DNA of 64,000 nt from Phenylobacterium sp. Lineage in GTDB: Bacteria > Pseudomonadota > Alphaproteobacteria > Caulobacterales > Caulobacteraceae. The translations under genes and the position numbers were made by a program. The stretch covers positions 1-64,000 of the forward strand of contig NZ_SCTC01000074.1 in the NCBI RefSeq assembly GCF_004299445.1. Direction: 5' to 3'. The notes under the pieces were generated by a model. That model was given only the letters and a program-made list of their open reading frames with translations, searched no databases and was not told where the DNA came from. Below are positions 39,253-49,372 of the stretch, one piece after another. Within the stretch, counting starts at the first letter, position 1; the number at the start of each line of letters is the position of its first letter.

Positions 39253-40037
39253 TGCGGAGCCTCGAAGACGACGAAATCGCCGTAGGTGGATTTCTCGACG
39301 ATGGTCCCGGCGGCGAGGTCGGCGTCGATGCGCGCGAAGCCCTCGTCGAGCTCCTCCCCGGTCATGTGCTCGAACACTGAAACAGCGCGCAGCTTCAGGC
39401 GCGCCACAAGGGCCGCGATATCGCCCTTGAATGGGATCTCCATCCGCACCGAGGCCAGCGTGCGGAAGCCGGCGCCCTCGAACAGCGCGCGGGTCTCGGC
39501 CTCGCTCGCGAACATCGCCACCTCAATGTCATGACTGCGCGGGAAGTAGCTGCGCCACCAGTGGTCGGGGATGCGATCCTTGAAGGTGCTGCGCAGGATC
39601 AGGCGGCCGCCGGGCTTCAGGACGCGGAGGATTTCCCGTGCCCCGGCCGGCTTATCCGTCACGTGGTGCCAGGACAGGAACATCAGCACGAAGTCGGCGA
39701 TGGCGTCGGGCAGCGGGATCGCTTCGGCGCGGCCGGCCCGGTAGCTCACCCGGGGGTGGCGACTGCCTGCCTCGGCGGCGTCGCGCATGCCGTCCGCGGG
39801 CTCGACCCCGTAGACGGGGCCGCCGAACGCGCCCGCAAGCGCTGGGGTGAAGCGCCCGGTCCCTGAGCCCAGATCGACACCGACCAGAGGGCGGACGGCC
39901 GGCAAGTGGGCCCCGAAGACGTTCATGTAGCGCTGGATGGCATCGGCCGGCAGGGCGCGGCCCTGGGCGTAGCCCTGGTGCTGGACCCGGTTGTAGTCGA
40001 CCGGAGCGAGGGGCTGAGGGGTCGTGTCGGCTTCCAT
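39249..40037 (-). CDS. Class I SAM-dependent methyltransferase
   Basis: 262 residues, UbiE/Methyltransf_11-like. Motif I is VGVDLGSGTGRFTPALAG, followed by VYGVEPADGM, then FVLMFLSWHHVTD and LRVLKPGGRLILR. It is soluble, with a small-molecule acceptor likely but unknown. It is coupled to an MFS carrier downstream and divergent from a LysR regulator across 51 bp, a typical layout for a regulator and its target unit. Confidence 0.88.
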
Positions 40038-40088
40038 GACCAGCTTGTGCCGGAATTGCCGTTCGGAGGAAAATGACTTATCCGGCCT

Positions 40089-40994
40089 ATGATGTTCGAA
40101 AATCTCACATCTGGATCACTGCCGTCCCTGAACGCACTCCGGGCGTTCGAAGCGATGGCGCGCACCGGTCGGGTCGTACTCGCGGCCGAGGAACTGCATG
40201 TGACCCACTCGGCGGTGAGCCGGCAGGTGAAGGCGCTGGAGCGGAGCCTTGGGGTGCGGCTGTTCTCCGGACCCAAGAACCGCCTGGAGCTGACGGCGGC
40301 GGGGCGCGAGCTGCTGCCGCAATTGACCGAAGCGTTCGACCAGATCGCCGGCGCCGTGCGTCGCGTCCGCATCGGCGGCGAGGACCTCCATATCGCGGTC
40401 AACGCCAGCCTGTCGGTGAAGTGGCTGATCCCCCGACTCGCGGGATTCCAGGCCGCCCACCCCGAGATCCGGCTGCACCTGTCGGAGCTGTCGGCCCATG
40501 CCACCTCGCACCGGGGCGCCCAGGCGGTGGTTCGGATCGTGCCGTTGAGCCGGACCAGCGACCCCCACTGCACAGCCTTCATCCGTAACGCCCTGGGGGC
40601 CGTGATGTCCCCTGACATGGCCGAGCGCTGCGGGAATGACCCATTGCGCGCCCCTCGGCTCGCGGCCGCGACGCATCCTGAAGCCTGGCCGATCTTCGCC
40701 GAGCATGCGGGCATCGAGTTGCCGCCCGCCAACGAGCGGCCCTTCCCGCACGTGCATTTCGCCATGGACGCGGCGCTGGCTGGACTGGGCGCGGCGGTGG
40801 TGTCCTGGCCGCTCTGCGTGCACGAGGTGCAACAGGGTCAGCTGGTTGCGCCGCTTGGCTTCGTCACCTCGGGCAGCGCCTTCGCCATCCTGACCGCGCC
40901 AGGCGCCGAGAGCCGGGCGCTGGACCGCTTCCGCGCCTGGCTGGTGGCCGAGGGCGCGAAGACGCCGCCGCCGCCGGCCGCGATCAGAGGCTAG
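40089..40994 (+). CDS. LysR-family transcriptional regulator (GcvA-like)
   Basis: 301 residues. The N-terminal winged helix (about residues 14-72) has LNALRAFEAMARTG, then ELHVTHSAVSRQVKALERSLGVRLF and LTAAGRELL, as in GcvA/AmpR-type LysR proteins. The effector domain follows (LSVKWLIPRLAGFQAAHPEIRL). It probably controls the divergent methyltransferase-MFS pair and possibly itself through the 51-bp shared region. The effector is unknown. Confidence 0.93.
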   Translation: MMFENLTSGSLPSLNALRAFEAMARTGRVVLAAEELHVTHSAVSRQVKALERSLGVRLFSGPKNRLELTAAGRELLPQLTEAFDQIAGAVRRVRIGGEDLHIAVNASLSVKWLIPRLAGFQAAHPEIRLHLSELSAHATSHRGAQAVVRIVPLSRTSDPHCTAFIRNALGAVMSPDMAERCGNDPLRAPRLAAATHPEAWPIFAEHAGIELPPANERPFPHVHFAMDAALAGLGAAVVSWPLCVHEVQQGQLVAPLGFVTSGSAFAILTAPGAESRALDRFRAWLVAEGAKTPPPPAAIRG

Positions 40995-41057
40995 GCCGAG
41001 ATTGCGCGGCGCCTCGGAAGTTGCGACGGATGGCGCCTGAGCGACGGAGGACCGCGA

Positions 41058-41930
41058 ATGGAGACCTGGGATGGCCGAGGCCTTGTCTCGGCAGACTGGC
41101 TGCAGGCGCACCTCAACGACAGTGACCTGCGTCTCTTCGACGTCACCGTTCACCTGAGGCCGGCGACGCCCGGGCCGTATCGGATCGAGAGCGGGCGCGC
41201 CGACTACGAGACGGCGCATATTCCGGGCGCGGCCTTCCTGGATCTGGCGGCCGAGCTTTCCGATACGTCGTCGGCGCTCAACTTCACCCACCTGCCGGCT
41301 GACCGTCTCGCGGTCGCGCTGGGCCAGGCCGGGATCGGGGGGGACCATCGCGTCGTCGCCTACAGCAGCACTACGCCGATGTGGGCGACGCGGTTCTGGT
41401 GGATGCTGCGGGCGGCCGGGTTCGAAAACGTCGCGATCCTCGACGGGGGCTTGCCGGCCTGGATGGCGGCCGGGCGGCCGGTCGAGGCCGAAATCCGAAA
41501 GTATGCGCCCACCGCGGCCCCCGGCCTGGCAGATCGGCCTGGCGCGTGGGCCGACAGGTCCGATGTGCTGGCCGCCATCGGCGACGGCGGGGTGTGCACG
41601 ATCAACGCCTTGGCGGCGAGCGTTCACAGCGGCGAGTCGTCCACCAACTATGGCCGCAAGGGCCACATCAAGGGCAGCGTGAACGTGCCCTACGCGGGCC
41701 TCGTGGATGCGCAGGGCTGCTACGTGAGCGACGCCAGGCTACGGGAACTGTTCGACGGCGTGGGCGCGCTGCAGAAAGCGCGGGTGATCTGTTACTGCGG
41801 CGGCGGGATCTCGGCCACGATGGATGCGCTGGCGCTCACCCGGCTAGGTCATCCGTCGGTGGCGGTCTATGACGGGTCGATGTCGGAGTGGACCCGCGAC
41901 CCCGACCTGCCGATGGAGACCGGCGCCTAA
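41058..41930 (+). CDS. sseA: Sulfurtransferase (tandem rhodanese, 3-mercaptopyruvate type)
   Basis: 290 residues in two rhodanese domains. The N-terminal domain has lost its cysteine (VAYSSTTPMWATRFWW). The C-terminal domain keeps the active loop VICYCGGGISATMDALAL, where the catalytic Cys is expected. The family transfers sulfur from 3-mercaptopyruvate or thiosulfate to an acceptor such as thioredoxin or cyanide. The loop CGGGIS differs from the classical CGSGVTA of mercaptopyruvate enzymes, so substrate preference is uncertain. A GGAGGACC site precedes the ATG. Confidence 0.88.
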   Translation: METWDGRGLVSADWLQAHLNDSDLRLFDVTVHLRPATPGPYRIESGRADYETAHIPGAAFLDLAAELSDTSSALNFTHLPADRLAVALGQAGIGGDHRVVAYSSTTPMWATRFWWMLRAAGFENVAILDGGLPAWMAAGRPVEAEIRKYAPTAAPGLADRPGAWADRSDVLAAIGDGGVCTINALAASVHSGESSTNYGRKGHIKGSVNVPYAGLVDAQGCYVSDARLRELFDGVGALQKARVICYCGGGISATMDALALTRLGHPSVAVYDGSMSEWTRDPDLPMETGA

Positions 41931-41942
41931 ACGGCTTCGATA

Positions 41943-42650
41943 TCACCGCCCCTTGAACCCCGTCGCGACGAGGAAAACCTCGGAGCTGTCCTGGCGGCTG
42001 GCCTTTGGCTTGAAGTTGCGCACGTCCTTGAAGTGGACCTTCAGGCCGGCGATCAGCCGATCGGTGCCGCCGCCCTGAAAGGCCTTGGCGACGAACGTCC
42101 CGCCGGGCTTCAGCACTTCGATCGCGAAATCGATGGCCGCCTCGATCAGCCCCACGATCCGCAGGTGGTCGGTCTCGCGGTGGCCGACGGTGTTCGGCGC
42201 CATGTCCGAGAGCACCACGTCCGGAGCGCCACCCAGCAGCTCGATCAGCCTGGGCGCGCACTCGGGGTCGGTGAAGTCCATCTGCAGGATCTTGGCGGGG
42301 GGGAGAGGGTCGACCTCAAGCAGGTCGACGCCCACGATGTTTGTGACGCCCCGCAGGATCGCGATCTGGGTCCAACCGCCCGGGGCCAGCCCCAGGTCGA
42401 CGACGCGGGCGCCCGGCTTGAAGAAACGGTGCTTGTCGTCGATCTCGGTGATCTTGAAGGCCGCACGGCTGCGATAGCCCATGGCGCGGGCCTTCGCCGA
42501 GAAGGGGTCGTTGACCTGGCGGTTCAGCCAGGCCTGCTGGCTGGGGGTGCGCTGCTTGGCGGTCTTCAGCCGCGCGGGCTTGCCACGCCCGCCTTCCAGG
42601 CCGCCGGTGGGCGGCTTCACCATGCGCTTGCGGGGAGTGTCGTCGGTCAT
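41943..42650 (-). CDS. rlmE: 23S rRNA (uridine2552-2'-O)-methyltransferase
   Basis: 235 residues, FtsJ/RrmJ family. Methylates U2552 in the A-loop of 23S rRNA during 50S assembly. The K-D-K-E tetrad can be placed: Lys in SRAAFKITEID, Asp in VLSDMAPNTVGH, Lys in FVAKAFQGGG and Glu in SSEVFLVATGFKG. The SAM motif is VVDLGLAPGGWTQ. There is a basic N-terminal extension. Its ATG overlaps the stop of the Ppx/GppA gene by 4 bp. Confidence 0.96.
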   Translation of the reverse strand: MTDDTPRKRMVKPPTGGLEGGRGKPARLKTAKQRTPSQQAWLNRQVNDPFSAKARAMGYRSRAAFKITEIDDKHRFFKPGARVVDLGLAPGGWTQIAILRGVTNIVGVDLLEVDPLPPAKILQMDFTDPECAPRLIELLGGAPDVVLSDMAPNTVGHRETDHLRIVGLIEAAIDFAIEVLKPGGTFVAKAFQGGGTDRLIAGLKVHFKDVRNFKPKASRQDSSEVFLVATGFKGR

Positions 42651-43735
42651 TCCGCCGCAATAGCACGCTTCGGGGCCCGGCCGCGGCGGCGCTTGCGACG
42701 GCGGCGTCCGGCGCGTTCGGACATCAGCGACAGGAGGATGCCCTCACGCAGGCCACGGTCGGCCACGCGCACGCGGCTGCAGGGCCACTGTTCCTGCACG
42801 GCTTGAAGGATCGCGGCGCCCGCCAGCACGAGGTCGGCGCGATCCGGGCCTATGCAGGGCTGTGCGGCCCGCTCAGCGGCGCTGAGCGCCAGAAGGCTTC
42901 CGGCCGCGGCGTCGCACTGGTCGCGGGTCATCCAGATGCCGTCGACGCGATTCCGGTCGTAGCGCGGCAGGCGCAGGTGCATGCCGGCCAGACTGGTTAT
43001 GGCGCCCGAGGTGCCCACCAGATGGGCCTTGTCGGCCTCGAACAGCGGCTTCATCGGATCGGCCCGCTTGAAGGCGGCGATTTCGGCCTTCACGTGGTCG
43101 ACCATCTGGCGGAACCAGCCCTCGGTAGGAACCTCGCCTTCCGGAAAGCGCTCGGCCAGCGTGACCACACCGATCGGCACCGACAGCCAGGCCCGCACCG
43201 GCGGCGGGCCCACAGTCGGCGCAGCCTTCAGATCGACCCAAGAGAGCTCGGTGGACCCCCCGCCGACATCGACCACCAGCGCGGCCTCGTGGCGGTCGTC
43301 CAGGAGGTTGAGGCATCCGGTCACCGACAGGCGGGCTTCCTCCTGCGGCGTGATGATCTGCAGCTTGACCCCAGTCTCGTTGGCGACGCGGTTGACGAAG
43401 GCCTGACCGTTCGCGGCCATGCGACAGGCCTGGGTCGCGATGGCGCGGAACTTCACCACCTTGCGGCGACGCACCTTTTCGCCCGACACCTTGAGCGCCG
43501 CCAGCGCGCGTTCCATGGCCGCTTCCGACAGCCTGCCGCTGTGCGACAGTCCTTCGCCCAGGCGCACGATGCGGGAATAGGCTTCGACCACGCGGAAACT
43601 TCCGCCGGCCGGCGTGGCGATCAGAAGTCGGCAGTTGTTGGTGCCGAGATCCAGCGCGGCGTAGCAGACCTGCTCGCCCAAAGACCTCCCCCGGCCGTCA
43701 CTCTTCGGCCCGGGCGCGCGCGGCGCCTCACTCAT
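42647..43735 (-). CDS. Ppx/GppA-family phosphatase
   Basis: 362 residues, ASKHA fold. The family degrades polyphosphate or converts pppGpp to ppGpp. The phosphate-1 motif is YAALDLGTNNCRLLI, the phosphate-2 motif VVDVGGGSTELSW, and the conserved GTSGAITSLAG follows. It is shorter than full Ppx proteins (about 500 residues) and lacks the C-terminal HD-like domain, and its C-terminus is very basic (RAGRRRRKRRRGRAPKR), perhaps for RNA or ribosome contact. It is coupled to rlmE. Confidence 0.9.
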   Translation of the reverse strand: MSEAPRAPGPKSDGRGRSLGEQVCYAALDLGTNNCRLLIATPAGGSFRVVEAYSRIVRLGEGLSHSGRLSEAAMERALAALKVSGEKVRRRKVVKFRAIATQACRMAANGQAFVNRVANETGVKLQIITPQEEARLSVTGCLNLLDDRHEAALVVDVGGGSTELSWVDLKAAPTVGPPPVRAWLSVPIGVVTLAERFPEGEVPTEGWFRQMVDHVKAEIAAFKRADPMKPLFEADKAHLVGTSGAITSLAGMHLRLPRYDRNRVDGIWMTRDQCDAAAGSLLALSAAERAAQPCIGPDRADLVLAGAAILQAVQEQWPCSRVRVADRGLREGILLSLMSERAGRRRRKRRRGRAPKRAIAAE

Positions 43736-43899
43736 GGACTTGTCATTCCGTCCTACGCAGGCGCCGCCGCCCTGGGAGGCGCCTCATTTCGCAGCGACCT
43801 TAGCAAGCGTCGAAGATCGCAGGAAGACGACGGTTGAATGACGCCCGCGCGGCACTACGTTCATCTTCCAGTCAGAAGCAGGGGTTTAGATTCGCGCCT

Positions 43900-44229
43900 A
43901 TGAGCACGCGACTCGCCAAATTCACGATCGGCCAAGTCGTCCGCCACCGCGTGTACCCGTTCCGTGGCGTGATCTTCGACGTCGATCCGATGTTCTCGAA
44001 CACCGAGGAGTACTGGCTGTCGATCCCGGAGCACATCCGGCCGCACAAGGACCAGCCCTTCTACCACCTGCTCGCCGAGAACGACGACAGCAGCTACGTC
44101 GCCTATGTCTCGGAACAGAACCTCGAGCTGGACGCGACCGGGCAGCCGGTGGGACACCCGCAGGCCTCGCTGATCTTCGACGCCTTCAAGGAAGGCCAGT
44201 ATCACCTGCGCCCGGGCATCGGGCACTAG
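43900..44229 (+). CDS. hspQ: Heat shock protein HspQ (YccV-like)
   Basis: 109 residues from ATG 43900. It matches the HspQ/YccV fold: KFTIGQVVRHRVYPFRGVIFDVDP, then EEYW, PFYHLLAENDDSSYVAYVSEQNL and HPQASLIFDAFKEGQYHLR. In enterobacteria HspQ enhances Lon specificity and was first described as binding hemimethylated DNA. An upstream in-frame ATG at 43834 would add 22 poorly matching residues. It lies between the divergent Ppx gene and phhA. Confidence 0.9.
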   Translation: MSTRLAKFTIGQVVRHRVYPFRGVIFDVDPMFSNTEEYWLSIPEHIRPHKDQPFYHLLAENDDSSYVAYVSEQNLELDATGQPVGHPQASLIFDAFKEGQYHLRPGIGH

Positions 44230-44335
44230 CGCCGATCCGCCGCACGGCCTGCCGGCGCATGATTTTGCCGGCGTTCGTCGATTTTGAGGCCAATTCCGAA
44301 CGGAACTTTCCGAGAAACGTCGCCATGCTTCGCGC

Positions 44336-45205
44336 ATGGCCGACGATCTGAGCCTCATTCCGCCGCCCGGGGCACGCGCTGACTGGACCATCGACCAGGG
44401 CTGGGAACGCTATTCTCAGGCCGAGCACGACGTCTGGATCACGCTCTACGAGCGCCAGGCGAAGCTGCTGACAGGCCGGGCCTGCGATCCGTTCCTCAAA
44501 GGCCTGGACGCGCTGGACCTGCACCGGGCCGGCATCCCCGACTTCAGCCGCATCAACGAGGAGCTGACGAGGCTTACCGGCTGGAGCGTCGTGGCTGTGC
44601 CGGGGCTCGTGCCGGACGCGGTGTTCTTCGATCATCTCGCCAACCGCAGGTTCCCTGCCGGGCAGTTCATAAGACGCGCCGATCAGCTTGATTATCTTCA
44701 GGAACCCGACGTCTTCCACGATGTGTTCGGCCACGTTCCGATGCTGACCGACCCCACCTTCGCGGACTACATGGCGGCCTACGGTCAAGGCGGACTTCGG
44801 GCCCTCGGACTCGGCCAGCTGCACAATCTGGCGCGCCTCTACTGGTACACGGTGGAGTTCGGGCTGCTGCAGACGCCGGCGGGTCTGCGGATCTATGGCG
44901 CCGGCATCGTCTCCAGCCGGGCGGAATCGATTTTCGCCCTCGACGACCCTTCGCCCAACCGCCTGGGCTTCGATCTCGAACGCGTCATGCGCACGCCCTA
45001 CCGGATCGACGACTTCCAGCAGGTCTACTTCGTGATCCCGTCGCTGCAGGCGCTTCTGGACTCCACCCTGGCCGACTTCGGCGCGCTCTATCCCCGGCTG
45101 GAGGGCCAGACGGACATCCCGATCGACGCGATCACGCCCAGCGACAAGGTGTTCACGCGCGGCACACAGGCGTATGCGCGCGAACAGGGCGCCCACGCTT
45201 CGTAG
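44336..45205 (+). CDS. phhA: Phenylalanine 4-monooxygenase
   Basis: 289 residues, the short bacterial form without a regulatory domain. Hydroxylates phenylalanine to tyrosine with O2 and a pterin cofactor. The iron ligands are in the motif DVFHDVFGHVPML (two His) with the Glu in WYTVEFGLL. The conserved FQQVYFVIPS is present. It is monocistronic here: hspQ precedes it and tamB converges from the other side. A pterin dehydratase gene (phhB), often adjacent elsewhere, is not here. Confidence 0.97.
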   Translation: MADDLSLIPPPGARADWTIDQGWERYSQAEHDVWITLYERQAKLLTGRACDPFLKGLDALDLHRAGIPDFSRINEELTRLTGWSVVAVPGLVPDAVFFDHLANRRFPAGQFIRRADQLDYLQEPDVFHDVFGHVPMLTDPTFADYMAAYGQGGLRALGLGQLHNLARLYWYTVEFGLLQTPAGLRIYGAGIVSSRAESIFALDDPSPNRLGFDLERVMRTPYRIDDFQQVYFVIPSLQALLDSTLADFGALYPRLEGQTDIPIDAITPSDKVFTRGTQAYAREQGAHAS

Positions 45206-45211
45206 AGCCCC

Positions 45212-48200
45212 CTAGTAGTCCTTCCGCCACCGGATCGCGATGCGGTTGCCCGACTGGCCGGTCAGCCGCGACAGCAGCGACAGGTTCTTGCGGATCCGCC
45301 ATTCCACCTGGGCCGAAGGCCCGTCGCGGCCGCCCCCCGCGATCTCGAGGTAGATGTCGTCGGTCAGGTACTTGCCGCCTGAGACGGTGACGCCCGAGGC
45401 GTCGTCGCCGCCGAACGCCAGCCGGTCGAGGCCTGCGAACGCGCGCAGGTTGCCGATGATGTCGAAGCCGCCGCCTCCGGCCAGCGACGACAGCGCCGAG
45501 GCCAGTTGCGCGGCCTCCACCGCCGAGAGTTGCGAGGCCGAGCGTCCGAACAGCACCTCGGACAGGATCTCGTCATTAGGCAGCGAGGGCGACGAGGCCA
45601 GCGTGATCTCGGGCCGGGCCGCCGTGCCGCGAATCCGCACGGTGACGGTCAGGGCCGGGTCGGTGCGGGTCGCGTCCAACTGCAGGCGGATGTTCTGCAA
45701 CTGGCTCGAGAGGTAGACCACGCCGCGGTCGTCGAACTCGAACCGCTTGCCGGCGAAATCGTAGTCGCCGCGCACCACGCGGGCGGCGCCCGACAGTTCG
45801 GGTCGGGTGGTCGTTCCCGTCACCCGCGCGTCCAGCGACAGCTCCACATCGAGACCGCGCCCCCTCAGGTAGACGTGGCGGGGCGCGCGCAGTTTCACAT
45901 CCATGGCCCAGCCGTCACCGCGGCGGACGCGAGGCGGCAAGGCGGCGGGCAGGTCGTCCGGGCGGTTGATCTCCTTCACGTCCATGGCGACCACCCCTGA
46001 CGGGACAGGCGGATCGGCGGCTACGTCGGCGCGGTCGATGATTAGGTCGCCGGTCAGACGCACCTGACCATCGGCGGCGCGGTTGATGGTGGCCTGGCCG
46101 GTGGCCGAGGCCGTGGCGATCTCGTTGTCGATCAGCCGGAACTGGCGCAGGTCAAGGCGGAAGGTCGAGACACCGTCCCGCGCCAGGCTGACGCGGCCCT
46201 GCCCGCTCACCTGGCCGCCGCGGCCATCGACGCCGCGGGCTTCGGTGACATTGACCGCACTCTCGTCGAACACCGCCTTGAGTGTCACGTCGCGCAGGGT
46301 CAGGCCGGTGCCGCCGTCGTCGAAACGGCCCTGCTCCACCGAGACCCGTCCGGTGGCCCGGGGCGCCGCCAGCGTGCCGGCCAACGTCCCTTCCGTACGG
46401 ACGAAGCCGGCCAGCGCGCGCTCGCCGCCGATGGCGATGTCCCACAGCGGGCTCACCTCGCCCTCGGCGAAAAAGCGGCCGCGCATCGGGCGCTGGCGCG
46501 CGATAGCGATCCGGAAGGGCTTGGCCGAGGCCTCGGTGGGTAGCACCAGATTGGCGTTGGCCCGCAGCCCCTGCGCGTTGTTGGTGACGACTTCCAGGGT
46601 CAGGCTCTGATCGGCCAGGGTGGCCTTCAGAACGCCATCCATGCCCAGCTCGGTGGGCGTGCCCTTGCCGCGCGCCTCGCTCAGGCGGGCGTTCAACGTG
46701 CCGGTGAGCTGCTCGCCACGCCCCTGTATCGCCAGGGTGGCGTCGATCCGGCCGTCGAGGTCGGCATTGAACAGGTTCAGGCCCATCCGGGTGACCCGCG
46801 CGTCGATGTCGGCCGCGTCGCCCCGCAGGGCCGCGTCCAGATCCAGGCGCCCCCCATCCGATCCGGCCAGGCGAACTCTCGCGCTCTGGTCAGGCCCGCC
46901 GAAGCGGAACGACGCCGTTTCGGTGGTGTGCAGGTCGCGGCCGCCCAGCGTGCCCTTCCCGTCGAAGGTGGCAAGCCAGCCGGACTGCTGGTCGTCGAGC
47001 ACGCCGCGCCCCTCGGCGGTCCAGGCGCCCTGTCCTGACGAACCGCGCGCATCCACGGAGAATGGCAGCCGGCCCAGCGGGCCGTCGGCGGTCAGCCGCA
47101 CCGATCGGAACAGAATGTCGGACGCGCCCTGGCGCACGTTCTGACCGGTGAGGTTCAGCGTGGCGCGCGGTCCGCCAGGCGCATCGACGATCCGCGCGGC
47201 GCCCGCGATACGGCCCGAGTCGATGAAGGCGCCCCTGGTCACGTCCAGGGTCAGATCGGCGGCCGACGGGCTGCGCGCGCACAGGGAGAGCGCGCCTTCC
47301 GCCTTGAGGCCGCCCGCGTCGACTGAAAGGTCCGTCAGGTCGACGCCGCCGCGCGGGAAGCGGAAGTCCGACCTGGCGCGGGCCGGCCCGTATTGACTGC
47401 TGGCGGTGAGCGCGACCTGCCCCGACGAGCCGTCGGCCTGGCGCTGGAAGGTGAGCGTGAGGCGGCCGTCGCGGAGCGGCAGGCGCGGAAGATCGATCTG
47501 TTCCAGCTCGGCGGTCAGGTCGAGCCGGGGCGCCGAGAGCTGACCGGTGACGCCGCCGGTTCCTTTCGCGCGGCCGGTGATTTCGACCGGGCCGGCGCGG
47601 AAGGGGCCCGTCGCGGTCCAGTCGGCTTTGAACGCCAGACGTCGGTCGCGCTCCATCACGCCCGCGGCGCTGGCGTCCAACGAAGCGCCGTCCAGGTCGG
47701 CCTTGGCCACGGCCAGGCGGCCCGCCTGCCAGTTGGCCTGGACCTCCAGGCGCGGCCTGGGCCCCAGCAAGCGGTCGAGCTCGGCCATGCCGACGGCGAA
47801 CCTGTCGCCCGTGGCGTCGGCGGTAAAGGTCCAGGGGGCTCCCGCGCCGGCCTGTGTCGCCGACCAGTCGAGGCTGGCGCCGCCAGAGGCGCCCAACCGC
47901 GCCTCGGCGAGGTTCGACAGCTGGGCCTTGCCCTTGAAGTTCAGGCCGCCCAGCAGGCCCCGGCCGCCGCTGGCCTGCACCTTGAGGCCCCGCCCCTTCA
48001 GATCGAGCGACGTCATCAGGAACTGCCCGTTGGCCAGGCGCTGGCCTTCGAAGTCGGCGGTGGGCGCCCCGCCAAGGAACGTCGCCACGAACCCGGAGCC
48101 TCGCCCGCCCGCGCCCGCCAGCCGGGCCTTCAGGGCATAGCCGGCCTTGCTGCGCGACAGGCTCAGCGGCCCCGAGATCCGCGCCAGCCCGTAACCGCCC

Positions 48201-49372
48201 AGTTCGGCTTCCGCGACCATGCCCGAACCCGCAAACACCCAGTCCGAGCCGTCGGCTGTGATGGCCCCAGTGATACGAGCCGGACCCATCTTCGGGCCGC
48301 CAGTGATCCGCGACAGTGAGCCCGCCTGTGCGTCCAGCCGAACCTGACTCAGTCTCCGCTTTCCCAGGTCGCCGGGTCCCCAGGCGTGCAGGCTCAGCGC
48401 ATCGGACGCCAGCCTGGCGTCCAGCGCATAGACCCCGGGGCCGGTCCTGCGACCGGTCACCCCGAACCGAACGTCGCCGCCGAACCGCTGGGCAAGGCCT
48501 GTCGTCAGCCGCGACGCCGTGAGCAGGATGCGCCCCGACGCCTCCCCGCCCCGCGGGTTCCAGGCGCCGCTGGCGACGAGGGGCGACGCCGCGCCCGATG
48601 TGGCCTTGGCGGTGAAGCGGCCCTGTGAGGCGGTCCCATCTGCGCGGATGTCGAGGCCGAACGGTCGGTCGGGCGCGAGCCCGATCGCGCCGGCCAGGGC
48701 GCCGCCCCGCGCCTCCTCGGCGTCGGCGACCAGCCTCAGAGGCCCCACTCCCCCCAGGGCGAAGTCGAGCTCCAGGTGATCGCCGGGGTGCAGGACGCTC
48801 TTGGCGCTGAGCTTTCCTGATCGCCGGCCCCCGCGCTCGAGGTCCAACGCCAGCCGCATGTCGTAGACGCCGCGCGTGTAGCTGAACGCGGGTTCCATCG
48901 TCAGGCGGCTGCGGATCTGGTCGATGTGAAACGACACCGGCAGGCCGCGATCCTTGCCCTTGGGGGCCAGCGTAGGCCTCCGTAGGACACGAACGCTGTC
49001 GGCCTCGATCAGGTCGGCGTCGAACCGCCGCCTCAGGAGCTCCAGGTAGCGCCAGGACACATGGACGTTTCGGGCCTCCAGCCAGATGCCCTGTTCGTCG
49101 CGAATGGTCAGCCGCGCCACGCGCGCGTCACGCCAGATGTCTCCCGACAGGCCCTCGATCTTCAGCCGCCCGAAGCGGCCGATCTTCAGGCCGTCGGTCC
49201 GGGCCTCGATCAGTATCCGGGCCTGAGGCAGGAGCACGCCGTAGCGCAGCGTGGCGACGCCCAGCAGCAACAGCGCCAGCAGACCCAGCGCGACCGCCGT
49301 GATCGCCTTCGGGATCGCCGAGCGCTTCAGCGCCGCCGGGATGGCGGGCGAGGTGTGGGGGTCCGAGCTCAA
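45212..49372 (-). CDS. tamB: Translocation and assembly module protein TamB
   Basis: 1386 residues. One N-terminal membrane anchor (about residues 20-45: ITAVALGLLALLLLGVATL) is followed by a long repetitive beta-rich region. The DUF490/TamB domain occupies the last ~350 residues (ALPPRVRRGDGWAMDVKL, then SQLSAVEAAQLASALSSLAG and VEWRIRKNLSLLSRLTGQSG). TamB spans the periplasm as a hydrophobic groove and works with TamA; the family also contributes to phospholipid transport to the outer membrane. Its ATG overlaps the tamA stop by 4 bp. Confidence 0.94.
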   Translation of the reverse strand: MSSDPHTSPAIPAALKRSAIPKAITAVALGLLALLLLGVATLRYGVLLPQARILIEARTDGLKIGRFGRLKIEGLSGDIWRDARVARLTIRDEQGIWLEARNVHVSWRYLELLRRRFDADLIEADSVRVLRRPTLAPKGKDRGLPVSFHIDQIRSRLTMEPAFSYTRGVYDMRLALDLERGGRRSGKLSAKSVLHPGDHLELDFALGGVGPLRLVADAEEARGGALAGAIGLAPDRPFGLDIRADGTASQGRFTAKATSGAASPLVASGAWNPRGGEASGRILLTASRLTTGLAQRFGGDVRFGVTGRRTGPGVYALDARLASDALSLHAWGPGDLGKRRLSQVRLDAQAGSLSRITGGPKMGPARITGAITADGSDWVFAGSGMVAEAELGGYGLARISGPLSLSRSKAGYALKARLAGAGGRGSGFVATFLGGAPTADFEGQRLANGQFLMTSLDLKGRGLKVQASGGRGLLGGLNFKGKAQLSNLAEARLGASGGASLDWSATQAGAGAPWTFTADATGDRFAVGMAELDRLLGPRPRLEVQANWQAGRLAVAKADLDGASLDASAAGVMERDRRLAFKADWTATGPFRAGPVEITGRAKGTGGVTGQLSAPRLDLTAELEQIDLPRLPLRDGRLTLTFQRQADGSSGQVALTASSQYGPARARSDFRFPRGGVDLTDLSVDAGGLKAEGALSLCARSPSAADLTLDVTRGAFIDSGRIAGAARIVDAPGGPRATLNLTGQNVRQGASDILFRSVRLTADGPLGRLPFSVDARGSSGQGAWTAEGRGVLDDQQSGWLATFDGKGTLGGRDLHTTETASFRFGGPDQSARVRLAGSDGGRLDLDAALRGDAADIDARVTRMGLNLFNADLDGRIDATLAIQGRGEQLTGTLNARLSEARGKGTPTELGMDGVLKATLADQSLTLEVVTNNAQGLRANANLVLPTEASAKPFRIAIARQRPMRGRFFAEGEVSPLWDIAIGGERALAGFVRTEGTLAGTLAAPRATGRVSVEQGRFDDGGTGLTLRDVTLKAVFDESAVNVTEARGVDGRGGQVSGQGRVSLARDGVSTFRLDLRQFRLIDNEIATASATGQATINRAADGQVRLTGDLIIDRADVAADPPVPSGVVAMDVKEINRPDDLPAALPPRVRRGDGWAMDVKLRAPRHVYLRGRGLDVELSLDARVTGTTTRPELSGAARVVRGDYDFAGKRFEFDDRGVVYLSSQLQNIRLQLDATRTDPALTVTVRIRGTAARPEITLASSPSLPNDEILSEVLFGRSASQLSAVEAAQLASALSSLAGGGGFDIIGNLRAFAGLDRLAFGGDDASGVTVSGGKYLTDDIYLEIAGGGRDGPSAQVEWRIRKNLSLLSRLTGQSGNRIAIRWRKDY